From Calonectria ilicicola (Eukaryota; Ascomycota; Sordariomycetes; Hypocreales; Nectriaceae), in assembly GCA_020809705.1 (NCBI GenBank), contig CP085825.1, positions 930,001-994,000 of the forward strand: a stretch of DNA of 64,000 nucleotides, in the 5' to 3' direction. This document shows positions 10,322 through 21,208 of the stretch, piece after piece (the first letter of the stretch is position 1; each line of letters opens with the position of its first letter). The notes below the pieces were generated by a model. The model was not told the origin of the DNA. It did no database searches and saw only the letters and a list, made by a program, of their open reading frames with translations. The position numbers and the translations under genes were made by a program.

Positions 10322-10803
10322 ACGCGTTACATTAAAATCGTATCTATAGCTCCAGTAACAACGTCATCTACAGAAGCCGTACCGCTTGCTACGTTTACAG
10401 TCACTCCCCATAGCGACCCAAGCATCAACGACCAACAACCGCAATCCGCAGACAGCAGCGGCCAGTTTGTGTATATTAAGCCGAGTGCTTCGTCCGGCTG
10501 GGCAGTGCATGTATTCTATATTGAGGATTCTACCGGCTACCTGATGACAAATGGCAAATATGTCACCCACGCCAACTACAGATTTGCTACGTACGCTCGG
10601 GGACAGTGCCGAGCAATTTGTCACGTATTATCTGTGCCAAAACACCTGCGGGTTCTAACCTATCTTGTTATGTAGAGGCAACGCCTGTATATACTCAATT
10701 CGCTATCAGAGCTGGAGTCACATCAAATATTGGTATTTTCGTGTTTGACCCTGACAATATGTCGAGCACGTACACACCAATCAGTTTAATTGTACAAGCA
10801 TAA
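10322..10803 (+). pseudogene. 3' relic of the secreted Ser/Thr-rich protein family (frameshifted)
   Basis: The frame from about 10322 (no ATG, stop just upstream) encodes V-P-L-A-T-F-T-V-T, then D-Q-Q-P-Q-S and Y-I-E-D-S-T-G-Y-L-M-T-N-G-K-Y, clearly the C-terminal domain of the gene at 9001. At about 10590-10615 the frame shifts: the rest of the domain (I-I-C-A-K-T-P-A-G-S, V-T-S-N-I-G-I-F-V-F, ending I-V-Q-A and TAA at 10803) lies in another frame. No splice signals explain the shift. It lacks signal peptide and Ser/Thr region. Homology is clear; inactivity is inferred from the missing start and frameshift. Confidence 0.85.
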
Positions 10804-11338
10804 AATAAGCAGTTCATATACATTTTCCCCATCAATAAACTTTGATAATTTCGTTCATATAGAGACTTTGCCTTGTTAACTTGAATAAGATACTAAGAGA
10901 TACTCAACGGCGAATTTTATCAACAGAAGCTCAACCAATTTCTTGAATCGCCACTTCTGGTCGATTTCGCAGTCACCAAGTTGATATGCTGCGCATAGTT
11001 TACCAGATGAACAAAAAAAAACAAATCTCACCAAGTGTGCATATTAGAACAAGATTTTTTTTAGGAAAAAAAAGTGGGCGAACAAGGAAACAATAATGAA
11101 ACAAGTGCCTGGCTTTCGGAACAAGTTATTTATTGCGGTAAGTTACTTCTTAATAGTGCATATCATCAGAAAGAGAAACAAGATGAAATAACGTATCGCA
11201 GGGGTATCAATCCCCCAAATCTATTCTCGTTCATTGATCGTCGTAAAACCTCGCAGTCAGATGACTTCTATATACGCTCATACTTTCCCTATCTTCTCTC
11301 CTTTTTGTTTCCTTATCCTCATGGATACCTTAATTCCC
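10804..11338. other. Intergenic region
   Basis: About 530 bp between the relic and the 3' end of the SQT1-like gene, with short A/T runs. Nothing else is supported. Confidence 0.55.
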
Positions 11339-12844
11339 TTAAGCCTCAAATACCAAAGCCACACCATCATCACCTGCTGTTACCACACGCTCGCCCGTTT
11401 CGCCTTGGACAAAGCCGAGAACACCACCACCCTCACCGTCTCCGCGGTGACCCTTCCACTCCTTCTGCAGGCCAGCCTCGGCGGCAGTAGCAGCGGCGTT
11501 GGGGTTTGTTGAACCAGCACCTCGGATGTCCCAGCGGCGCACGACGCCATCCATACCACAGCTTGTCAGTAGCCAAGAGTTGCGGACGAATTCCAGCTTA
11601 ACAACGGAGTGATCCTCATGAGCGCCAGCAATGTTACGACGGACGGCAAATCGGCGGCTGGCATCGTAGACAACGATGGAGCCGTCGACGGAGCCGACAG
11701 CCAGGAGAGTAGTGGGGGGGGAGACGGAGGCGACGGAAATGGCGATGGTCTCGATGCTGTCAGAACCAGTCTGGAGGGCAGCAAGGATCTGGCCACCAGA
11801 GGTAGGGTCGGCAGAAGCCTTACCTCCAGCACCGCGGCGACCCTGAGCCTGAGGAGCGCCACCGCTAAGACGAGGAAGAGAGACAATCTTGACGGCACCA
11901 GTGGCACCACCAACAGCAACAAAGGCTCCCTTGGGGTCAACAGCGATCGAGTACAATCCACCCTCAACCTCGAATCGCTGATCCTCACCAGTCTTAGCGA
12001 CGGCAGTCATGCCGTTATCGCCAACAAGGCCCTTGGCAGAAGCCTCACCCCAGACATCCCAGACGTATAGACTGCTGTCCTCAGATACAGTAGCCAGGAG
12101 CAGACCATCAGGTGTCCATGCACCAGCAGTGCAAGCGCCAGTGTGGAGGAAGTAGGACTGGACAATCTGAAGGGGGCTCGCAGAGTCGGAGGGGTCAATG
12201 GTGTAAACCCAGACGGAACCGTCCGAAGCGCCGAGAGCAATGGTGTTAGGGTTGTTAGCCGAGGGGCAGGGCGCAAGCCAGTTGACCTCAGGCACTTCCT
12301 GAGCCTCGCCAAGGAATGTCATATTCAGAGGAGAGCCAGGTTTGGTGTCGGCCTTCCAAGCACGTATCCTGCCGTCAAGGCCACCGCTAACGAGAACATC
12401 GCCGCTGGGGAGGGTCCAGGTGAGGGTGTTGATGGAGTCGGAGTGGCCGTCCAAACTGAAGAGAGATTCGAGCTGGGTGGTCTTGGAGGGCTCGGCCGAA
12501 GGGTCGCTGGCGTAGCTAGCGGGCAGGACCGGTCGCGAAGCAGCCGCAGAGGTGTCGAAAACCCAACCAGCACCAGGGGCATCGTCCTCTGGGCCGGCAG
12601 AACCACCAACAGCAATCAAAGATGGGTGGGCGGGGTGCTGGGCGATGGCGAAGAGGGAGTCCTGGGGCACGTCGAAGTAGGCGATGGAGTCGTTCTGGAG
12701 GGTGAGTTCTTCTTCGTTGTCAGAGTCCATGGCAACGTCGTCGCCCTCGCCCTCGATTTCCTCGGCGACATCATCGGCGTCGAGGATCTCGTCCTCCAGG
12801 TCGTCGACAGGGGGGTCCTGCTTGGGATCGCGAGAGGAAGACAT
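11339..12844 (-). CDS. SQT1: WD40-repeat ribosome assembly protein, SQT1/AAMP-like
   Basis: The product is 501 aa, intronless, with the ATG at 12844. Residues 10-47 are strongly acidic (E-E-I-E-G-E-G-D-D and D-S-D-N-E-E-E). The rest is a WD40 propeller: about seven blades, recognisable by G-H-S-D-S-I-N-T-L-T-W, V-S-G-G-L-D-G-R-I-R-A-W, A-T-V-S-E-D-S-S-L-Y-V-W-D-V, S-C-G-M-D-G-V-V-R-R-W-D and T-A-G-D-D-G-V-A-L-V-F. The acidic N-terminus plus blade spacing matches Sqt1 of yeast and AAMP of animals. Sqt1 is the dedicated chaperone that binds the N-terminus of ribosomal protein uL16 (Rpl10) in late 60S assembly. Large reading frames on the opposite strand here are shadows of its GC-rich codons. 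Confidence 0.88.
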   Translation of the reverse strand: MSSSRDPKQDPPVDDLEDEILDADDVAEEIEGEGDDVAMDSDNEEELTLQNDSIAYFDVPQDSLFAIAQHPAHPSLIAVGGSAGPEDDAPGAGWVFDTSAAASRPVLPASYASDPSAEPSKTTQLESLFSLDGHSDSINTLTWTLPSGDVLVSGGLDGRIRAWKADTKPGSPLNMTFLGEAQEVPEVNWLAPCPSANNPNTIALGASDGSVWVYTIDPSDSASPLQIVQSYFLHTGACTAGAWTPDGLLLATVSEDSSLYVWDVWGEASAKGLVGDNGMTAVAKTGEDQRFEVEGGLYSIAVDPKGAFVAVGGATGAVKIVSLPRLSGGAPQAQGRRGAGGKASADPTSGGQILAALQTGSDSIETIAISVASVSPPTTLLAVGSVDGSIVVYDASRRFAVRRNIAGAHEDHSVVKLEFVRNSWLLTSCGMDGVVRRWDIRGAGSTNPNAAATAAEAGLQKEWKGHRGDGEGGGVLGFVQGETGERVVTAGDDGVALVFEA

Positions 12845-13437
12845 GATGGCGGGGTAATTTGGGTATCAGTCGCAAAGTTGTTTTGTTGCAGAGAAGCCAA
12901 GCTTCTGAAAATAAGAAGAAAAGAACGAATATGATATCGCGATCGATTCGTCAGTCGCAGGAACGGGTATTTATCCCTTCCGTTAGATTCCCCAGCAGTG
13001 GTGTTGCTTGATAAGCAGACGGCGGATGGGCGTTTTATTTTTTTTTTTCGCCTGCCCGTTGATGGGCCAAGGAATTTTTTCGAAACTGCGGGGTGGTGGT
13101 GGTGACATAATGGGACATGAGGGACAGCCCACTTTATTTTAAGCTGCAACTCAAAAAATCATGAGCCATTCGTATAACAAGCATGTTCTCGGAAAAGATG
13201 AAGATGATCGCTTTCAAATATTAAAATAAAAAATCTATTTGGCGTAAATATGTCAAAAAGAACCCAGGTAATGTTCAACAAAGCTCGCTTATTCGGTATC
13301 CCAAACTCCGTCACATCAACTTTAGTATTCGGCTTCAGTCCGTCTATATCGTGTATCATGACTTTGGCGTTTTCAATTTTACCCAGCGGCGTCGTAATTC
13401 GACTAAAGAAGTTCCGGGTCGATGGCGATATTGTACC
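12845..13437. other. Intergenic region, SQT1 promoter side
   Basis: About 590 bp upstream of the SQT1-like gene and downstream of the membrane-protein gene. It contains a T-run (about 13038-13049) and a GGTGGTGGTGG stretch near 13092. No gene is supported. Confidence 0.55.
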
Positions 13438-14430
13438 TCATGAATGCACCCTGTCGTGCCCTCCATCGGGGGACACTGTGCTTAGAGAAGGCGATGTCGT
13501 ATCCATCTTGCTCACACCATCTGAACTACGCCCCAGTGATGATGCAGCCCTAGTTTCATCACTGTTAGGCGTTTCTGCGGGTAGCTCGACTGCGAGATTT
13601 CGCGATTCCAACTCCTGAGGTTCCCGGCTGAACTGTGATCCGTAAGGCCCGTTTGGTGAAGTATCTGATGGCAGCTCCTTGGGCTGATCGCTGCCATACA
13701 ATTCACTCGCGCCCTGCTGCTGGCGCTGCTTGCGTCGCCTGAACCAGAGGAAGAAACCGGCAAAGGCAATAATGGCGACTATTGGTATGACTACTGCAAT
13801 CGCTGCAATTGCACCTGTCGATAGCCCTGAGCTACCTCCCGAAGATCCACCATTGTCGCTGTTGCCAGTTGCAGTTGCAGACGCTACTGTGCCGGCGTCC
13901 GTTGCATCCGCGTCGGTGCCTGTTGTTGGCTTATCCTTATCATCCCAAATCATACGGATTCCATACGCGTTAATACCCTCAGCGCCAGACATCGTAACGG
14001 CTGAAGTAATGACGGTTGAGGTGCTGCTGTCTGTCGATGTTGATGTAACCAAAAGCACCGTCTCTTTTGAACCCGCGCTCCATGTGCAGAATAGCGTCGA
14101 CCATACGCTCGACAACGTGTCTGGGTTATCCACACAAGTCAAGGCGACGTTGCTGCGGGACGGGCAACACGTAACGGTGTGAACTGTGGCATCGCTCGAG
14201 GCGGATCATCGGCAAGACTTGGGCGCATGATAACCGTCAGGGCATCTCCAGCCCGGGGAGTAGTAGGCTGTAGGGGCTGGGTCAAAGTTCTTGGGAAGAC
14301 ATGTCGACGCGAAATCGATGCCGACTACTTCGTTGCTCGTAATGGCAGTGCAGGCCGCAGGAGGTGAATAGTTGGTGGGGAGTGTTCCCACAACATGAAT
14401 GTCGTCTCTCGTTTTGGTGCCTTTAGCCAT
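13438..14430 (-). pseudogene. Single-pass membrane protein with Ser/Thr-rich stalk, interrupted by an in-frame TGA
   Basis: From the ATG at 14430 the frame reads through T-L-P-T-N-Y-S-P-P and Y-Y-S-P-G-W-R-C-P-D-G-Y, then meets TGA at 14208-14206 (codon 75). The very same frame continues immediately with H-T-V-T-C-C-P-S-R and stays open to the stop at 13438. Together both halves form a family common in Pezizomycotina: Cys-containing ectodomain with C-P-x-G-[YF] and C-C-P-S motifs, a Ser/Thr/Gly stalk, a transmembrane helix at about 13818-13744 followed by R-R-R-K-Q-R, and a Ser/Pro-rich cytosolic tail. No intron with usual splice sites removes the stop in frame. No clear signal peptide is seen, so an upstream exon may be missing. 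It is either a nonsense allele or a readthrough gene; function (surface sensor-like) is inferred only from architecture. Confidence 0.72.
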
Positions 14431-16254
14431 TGTGGATGATCTATTCTGGTCTTCGGAACGGGATAAGGAAATTGTCGTGATTTTCGATCGTGAATATGTC
14501 CCTTATTCGCCTCTTTTCTTAACAAGTACAAGTCTCGTTCTCTCAATACAATCCAGTCCGATGGTCCTGCTTTGTTTCGTGTCGGTGGTACCAGAATTCG
14601 TCATGAACACCAGATCTGTATCGTCTTATACATCCAAATATCGTAGGTAAACATCTCAACAAAGAAAAAGAACAAGAGAAAATAAAAGAGGAAACCACTA
14701 GAGGGAATTCACAGGCTAAAAAGCTATAAGTGTCTGCACTACACAACCCCAGCAGTTTCCAAAAACGCATCCACTGTTACCATAGCTCGGTCCCGACCAT
14801 CTCCTGTAGTCCGACACTCAGATTGCGCAGCGCGCCCGCCCCCATGTCCATGCAGGCAGAGGATCAACCCCGTGTAATTCAGCGGCTTAGCCCAGCAAGG
14901 CCAATCCTTACCCCAACGGGTCTAGGCAGCGAGGGGAAGGAAGTGCTGCCTCTCTTGGGTGCAGAGGACGATATTGACGCCCGCAATAGCGCCAAGTGGC
15001 CATGAGTGGAGATGTCCTGTATCCTGCCAATTTCTTTTTTTTTCTTATTTCCATCGCTCGGTGCAGAACAACAGACGCCTGCCTTGTTATCAGTGTCGCT
15101 TTCTGATGTTCTCTCCGCTCGACCATCACAACACAATCACATCTCAGCACATCAAGTCGTTGTCTGTGCGTCAGCATTTAAAGGTCGATCAATTTGGCGG
15201 CTCACAGGTTCAAGGTGAGACCGCCACAACCATCAGCGAGTGGACAGTGACATCCGACGGAGATGGAGTAGGAGCTAGGGCGGCCCTGAAGCGCGTATGT
15301 TGCTTTAATTGGTGCTCGCGGGCTACACGGCACATCTCGCCCCCTGCAGTAATTCATCCCGCAGCCACGATGTGCTTCCAGCGGCTAGGCGCCCGTGGCG
15401 TCCACGCTGTCGAACTCTTTCATCACTGCCTCTCTCTAAACTGGCGGAGTTTATCAACTAACCACCCCGTCTTTTCTTAGTTCATCTTGCGCCTTGTTTG
15501 CAGTCGCACTTGTTGATGACGGTATGGCTGCGCCCAGATCCAAAACCTTGGGGTAAGTGGTGGCTGTGTCAGTCAATAGGATCATTGAGCAGTAGGGCAG
15601 TTACAAAAGATATCCTGGATGTAACGGCGTACTACTTGCTGCCGGATCCTTTGGGGCTGTGATACATGCCATCCAGTAATTCGTCTAACCCTGGTCTTCT
15701 GCCTTGTGGGTCGATGATCGCGACTCCAGGGTTAATGTTTTCGACATCAAATATGATCAATGTTTCAACAAGGGTTAGTCAACTGAGGTTTTTTTCTCAA
15801 AAAGGAATAAAAAAAGATAATTAATAGCATATTATGATATTATGGCACTTTATAGTATTTTTATTTCACAAAGGAGAGGAAGAAAAGGAATAATATGTTT
15901 ACCGTGGAGTTGCTTACTCATTCCTTCCTCTCAAATCCAGTGACACAGTCATGATAAATAAAATCAGAAGTCAAATTCAACGTCACGACTAACTGGAACC
16001 CGTGAAGAAAGATAAATACGAAAAGATGCATCCGCACCACGTGAAAAATCCACAATTTCCGAAAGAAAAAAGCATTATCCTATATATAGATCATCCCAAG
16101 TCCCAATGCAGTTCGCTGCAGGGTAGTTTTTGTAACCCAAAACCTTGTGCAACCACATCTTCAAATATTAGTATATATATGTACCCCAAACGCCCAGACC
16201 AGCATCGTTTCCTCCCGTTCACGTTGCTTGGAAAATCGCTCAGGAACCAAACAA
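14431..16254. other. Intergenic region, no supported gene
   Basis: About 1.8 kb. The left half is mixed sequence with short overlapping frames (14730-15480) that show no domain or codon signal. The right half (15780-16200) is AT-rich. No RNA gene was recognised. Confidence 0.55.
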
Positions 16255-17644
16255 TCACCCATCAAGAACCTCAACCCAGTTCTTCTCCGCCTTGAGCCTT
16301 CGGCAGCGTTCACTAGCGGCTTCCCTCATCACTTTTTCCTCGTCTCCAACTTCCGCTGCTTGAGTAGCCATCTCTCGAATCTGGTGCTTGATCCCCAAAG
16401 CTAGCATCTTTTGCCAACCGCTGTGGACTTTGCATCGCTTCTTCTCGCACATGCCCCTTACTTCATCGTCTTCTCCAGCTGGGTCTTCCAGCTTTGATGC
16501 TTTGAAGATGGCTTCTCCCTCGGGTGACTTGGCGAATGCCGAAAACGCATCTCGGGCGCAAATAGTATCGAGCCGTTGGTCATAGCCACAAATATCTTCT
16601 CCAAATCGACCAGCTGTGATGGCCGCGCGGCGTCGTTCTTGAGCAAGCTCGATCAGAGCGAGCATCTTGTGACAAAGAAGCGTTTCCTCAGCAAGCGCCA
16701 CTCGTGCTTTTGCTGCTGTATCAAGAAACTCCTTTTCTTCTTCGGATAAAATGGTCGCTAACTGTTCATCATTGGCTGCGTGAGAGGTTAGAATACATGC
16801 GATAAAACGCGTAGCGTGGCAAAAAGAACTCACCTGCTTCATCTCCGGATGTTGCCACGCCACCAGAAAAGGGTTGCTTGATCAGCTTCCACGCTCCGTC
16901 CTCGCCAAGGCCCGACAGACCACTCGCCAAAAGTGCCATGAACTCCTCCTGAACTAGCTGGTCATTGAACCCCCCTTTGCTCTTTGTTTTTGGGAGCTTT
17001 GTTAGCATACGTTCCCACCAGGTCTGCGCGTGCTCGCTTGAACAGAAAACACTGCCATGCTCTTGCCCCAGGCGCGCCGCTTTGCGGCAGTTGGTTAACG
17101 CGCACGTTTTCTTGTATAGTGACGCGGTTGTTCCGTTGGTACATCTGGGGCAGATGAACCTTTCGATGAGCGACTCCCCAATCTCTTTGCTGAGGTTGAT
17201 ACACTCTCCATGAAACCAATCCTCGCACTTTTCGCAGCAAATCATCCACCGATGATCATCTGGGCCACGGCATAAACAATAAGGTCCGTTGTCCTCATCA
17301 TCATCATCGTCGTCATCGGAGCCTGCTTCCTGAGGCGTGCCGCCTGATGGCGTGGGCTTTCGTTTCTTAGCAGCCTTGGGGCCACCGTTCTTTGGCCGCT
17401 TGGGAGCCTTTTTCACCGTCGCCGCGGTTCCCTTTTTCTTAGAGGCCGTGGTAGGATGGCTGGGCATGCTGGAACCGTCTGTGGATGAGGGTGGCGGGTT
17501 TGATGGAGATTTTGAAGCTGCAGGAGGGGCTTCTGAAGCTGGCTGCGGAGTGGATTCCGTCATAGACTCACTCTTCACATCATCCTGAGTGAGGTCTAGG
17601 CGACCCTGGTCACCTGATGGCGCTGTTGAGGCTGTTTGCTCCAT
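16255..17644 (-). CDS. SPP1: PHD-finger subunit of Set1/COMPASS histone methyltransferase complex, SPP1-like
   Basis: Two exons, 17644-16834 and 16775-16255, are joined by a 58-nt intron (GTGAGT donor, CACGCAG acceptor, CTAAC branch) to give 443 aa. The ATG at 17644 is the first in frame. Residues 1-100 are a Ser/Pro/Lys-rich basic tail, then an acidic run of Asp/Glu. A PHD finger (about 121-169) follows: Y-C-L-C-R-G, W-M-I-C-C-E-K-C, W-F-H-G-E-C, F-I-C-P-R-C. A second Cys/His cluster (about 178-206; K-K-T-C-A-L-T-N-C and F-C-S-S-E-H-A) matches the extra zinc motif of Spp1 proteins. The C-terminus is helical with Cys/Arg-rich segments. In yeast Spp1 reads H3K4me2/3 and supports Set1 methylation. 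It is head-to-head with SCO1, sharing 427 bp. Confidence 0.87.
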
Positions 17645-18071
17645 CGTTGCACTCACAACAAAGGCTGAATGGCTGCCAGTGACCTCACCCAGCGGCTGCA
17701 AATCGCGGCCCAATAGAATACCCGGTATCTTTTTTTTTCTTCCTGGCTCCAATCAATTTCTTAGTAGATATATGTAAGCGCTTGCTTTCAAACCCCACTA
17801 GCGATCGATGCACCTCAATTTGTCGTCATTGGTCATCCATATATATATACAGTGGTCTCCTGGATGGAGGCGACATGAAGTTGATAAACTTACTGAATCA
17901 ATGCACAGGGGTTGCGTATTACTAAGCCGCCCACTCTGACGGGGCGCTGCCCCACCGGCAAATGTTCGGCGACAATTTTGGAGCTTCTGATAATCGAAAG
18001 ATGTAAGTTGACAAACACGAGACATTGTCTTTTCAAGCAAACTCGGGCGATTGAGTCGCAAAGCACCCGTC
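17645..18071. promoter_or_regulatory. Shared SPP1/SCO1 divergent promoter region
   Basis: The 427 bp between the two ATGs must hold both promoters and 5' leaders. A TATATATATA tract lies at about 17839-17848. The other reading frames crossing it are not supported. Confidence 0.55.
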
Positions 18072-19065
18072 ATGTCCAAGTCAATCGCAACCTCCAAGGT
18101 GTTGCCGGGCATGCTTGCCCAGCTTCCTGCGCGCCAATGCCAGCGCTGCTTCTCCAGCCGCGCGCTGCAACCCAAGCAGCTCCGACCGTCCCTCCCGCGA
18201 TCGCCCATCCAGTCTCGACAGCCGATTACCCAGCGACGAACCAAGATGAACACGATCGAGCAGGCCAAGGCCAGATATAGCAATGGGGTATGACACGCGG
18301 TGTTTGCGTTTGGTCGCACCAGGTCGCAGAACTTTGTGGCTGACAAATGCGCTACAGCCATTTTCGTGGAAGGCCGGTTTTCTCTTTGTGGCCACTTGCG
18401 GTGTTCTGGTATGGTACTTTGAGTTCGAAAAGACCCGTATGCAGCGCAAGAGAATAGCAGAGGCTTCCAAGGGCGTTGGTCGTCCCAAGGTGGGCGGCTC
18501 ATTTGAGCTGGTTGACCAATATGGCAAGCCCTTTACGAGTGAGATGATGAATGGCAAATACTCGCTGGTATGCTGTCCCTGGGACTCAATTCTGGGCCAA
18601 CAAGATAAATCTATGGTAACCAAACTAACACGAGACTTGCAGGTTTACTTTGGCTTCACTCGTTGTCCTGATATCTGCCCCGAGGAGCTTGACAAGATGG
18701 CGCGAATGATCGACATTGTCGAGGAAAAGGCTCCCGGTGCCCTGCTCCCCATTTTCATCACCTGCGATCCCGCTCGAGACGACTCCAAGGCCCTCAAGGA
18801 ATACCTCTCCGAGTTCCACACCAAGTTCATTGGTCTCACCGGCACCTACGATCAAATCAAGGCTCTCTGCAAAAAGTACCGTGTCTATTTCAGTACCCCC
18901 AAGGACGTCAAGCCTGGTGAAGACTACCTTGTTGACCACAGTATTTACTTCTACTTGATGGATCCTGATGGTGACTTCGTGGAAGCTCTTGGTCGACAAC
19001 ACTCTCCAGACCAGGCTGGTCAGATCATCCTAGCTCACATGGAGGATTGGTCTAAGAGCAAATAA
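18072..19065 (+). CDS. SCO1: SCO1-type mitochondrial copper chaperone for cytochrome c oxidase
   Basis: Three exons: 18072-18287, 18358-18567 and 18643-19065, giving 282 aa. Intron 1 is 70 nt (GTATGA/TACAG); intron 2 is 75 nt (GTATGC, ACTAACA branch, TTGCAG). The N-terminus is Arg/Ser/Gln-rich without acids, a mitochondrial presequence. A transmembrane helix (about 74-95) anchors it to the inner membrane. The thioredoxin-like domain has the copper site: C-P-D-I-C (Cys150 and Cys154) in V-Y-F-G-F-T-R-C-P-D-I-C and the distal His of D-H-S-I-Y-F (about 241). Sco1 passes copper to the CuA centre of Cox2. All ligands are present. Intron 2 is a multiple of three and has no stop, so retention would insert 25 residues just before the copper motif without breaking frame. 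Confidence 0.93.
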
Positions 19066-19534
19066 GGAAAGAAAAAAACTGTCTGAAACTTGGCGAGGAA
19101 ATGAAATGATATGATATAGCGAGGGGGGTTATGTAAAAGTACTGTATCTTGTACCACTATATCGTCGATAGTAGATGCCAGCTGTTGGTAGAAACCACTC
19201 AATTCACTGCAACTTTGTCACCAACCATTAGAAATTTAATATTATGAAAATAGAACCTATTTTCAATGTAAACACTGAGCGAATTTTCTTTATCATGGTA
19301 GTAGGCGTTGGCGCAGATAGAGTTGATGGGTCGGCACGTTTATCAAAGCGCACCGGATATTGGCGGATTTTTGCCGATGACTGCCGCTATCACTGACGGC
19401 CAACCTGGCAGTGACTCTTCAACTTGTACACGTTTCCAACCATTGGCCCCGCGCAACAACACGGCAACTTTGTCTGAGTATTCTAATATTCCCGAACCCA
19501 ACGTTTACGCATCTCAGGACTTGTTTTTATAAAA
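19066..19534. other. Intergenic region between SCO1 and HAD gene
   Basis: About 470 bp, AT-rich in its first half. It holds the SCO1 3' flank and the HAD gene promoter. No further gene is supported. Confidence 0.55.
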
Positions 19535-21208
19535 ATGCGACGCTCCAGCGTGATCGGCCAGTGCCGACTCGCTGCGCGTCGTTGGCCAGTGCAGCCTCGC
19601 CTAGTGACGCCCATTGCCGGCATCGCCGTCAGCTCACTCGCTGTGCCATATGGTGTAAGAACATTTCATGCCTCGCCGAGCGTAGGATCCAAGCCAAAGG
19701 GATCGTTAGGCGTCAACCCAAGCGGTCTCCATGATCCGAGCGACGCGGCGCACAAGATATTCTCTGAGTTTGCCTTTGCCTTTGAGTACGTTGCCCCCCC
19801 GCCTGCATGCACTTTGAGCCATGTCACCTTTCTCGACGGATACTTTTACAAATAATTCTTTGTGGTACTTATCTAACACACCCTTAGTATCGATGGCGTG
19901 TTATATCAAGGTAGAAACCGAGTGGAGGGGGCGGACAAGGTCATCAAGATGCTTAGGAGCAACGGCGTCCGATATGTTTTCTTGACAAATGGTGGGGGTG
20001 TCTCGGAAGACAAGAAGGCCGATACCCTGCAAGAGAGGCTTCAGATTGCCAAACATGAAGATGTGATACGGGGTAGAATGATTCTGTCTCACACCCCCAT
20101 GAGCGCATGGGATGAGTCACTCAAGAATGAAGGCACGGTGCTTATCACCGGCTCCCATCCCGAGCAGGCTCGTCAGATCGCCCTCGAGTAAGTCATACAT
20201 TTTCCATTTAGTTGGAGACGTTGCAATTTATGACTCACACTGGACAGCTACGGTTTCAAACGCGTTGTTACTCCCGGCGACATCCTGGCGGCATGCGGGG
20301 ACATCTACCCATTTGAACTCAACAAAGACTGGCTCCACGGCAAACATGTACCATTGCCGGACGGCAAGCGAATGCTGAACCTAGAGGACCCTTACACTAC
20401 GAATATTCCCCACGACGCCCTAAAGATCGACCAGATCTTCGTTTGGAACGACCCTCGGGATTGGTCAGTCGACACCCAGATTATTCATGACCTTCTTGTT
20501 TCACACAAGGGTTACTTTGGCACCATTTCACAAAAGAATGGGGACACATCGCTGCCTAACAACGGATGGCAGCAAGACGGTCAACCTGGGCTATGGATAT
20601 CCAACATGGATCTTCTCTGGAAGACGAATTACCCACTTAACCGTTTCGGCACGGGTGCCTTTATGGAGGCCATGAAGGGCCTCTGGTCGACTACTACGGG
20701 AGGCCAGGATCTCCAGTTTACGCCCTATGGCAAGCCGTCGAACCGCACCTACAAGTATGCGCATGACCGGCTCTTGCAGTACTATCACGACATGGCCTGC
20801 CACCGGGGCGAAGCTGACAAGACACATGACATTTCTAAATGTCACCCTCTGCGACGCGTGTACATGATTGGCGACAATCCCGAGAGCGACATCCGTGGTG
20901 CCAACGACTTCAATCCTGACGACGGTACTGAGTGGATTTCCATTTTGGTGCGCACGGGCGTCTGGCGAAAGACTGCGACGGAACCCGAGCCGCGTCACAA
21001 ACCGGCTGTAATTGTTGACGACGTGGTGGATGCGGTGGTGTGGGCTCTCAACAACGAGGGTATCAAGGCGTCGAGGGAATGGGTGTTGTCGGCTTTGTCA
21101 CACACCAAGGGCTATATCAAGCTGCCGGAGCTGGAGGCAGGCTATGCAAGCAACAATGGGGTGAGCGAAGCTGGGATGTCGTATCCGAGTGAGAAGGAAG
21201 CGGCCTAG
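19535..21208 (+). CDS. HAD-superfamily phosphatase, CECR5/HDHD5 type, mitochondrial
   Basis: Three exons: 19535-19785, 19888-20187 and 20248-21208 (503 aa). Intron 1 is 102 nt (GTACGT, CTAACAC branch, CTTAG) and splits an Asp codon; intron 2 is 60 nt (GTAAGT/GACAG). Residues 1-50 are Arg/Ser/Ala-rich with no acids, a probable mitochondrial presequence. HAD motif I is F-A-F-D-I-D-G-V-L-Y-Q-G (about 81-92), motif II is F-L-T-N-G-G-G, and motif IV is G-D-N-P-E-S-D-I-R-G-A-N (about 391-402). The spacing with a large cap domain between matches the CECR5/YKR070W family. All catalytic Asp residues are present; the physiological substrate is not established for the family. Confidence 0.9.

Noticed and set aside
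11609..12934. Long frames antisense to the SQT1-like gene
   Set aside because: Shadows of the codon-biased WD40 gene; the sense product is a well-defined family.
17798..18502. 234-codon frame antisense to SCO1 exon 1
   Set aside because: Overlaps a clear presequence exon and the shared promoter and has no domain features.
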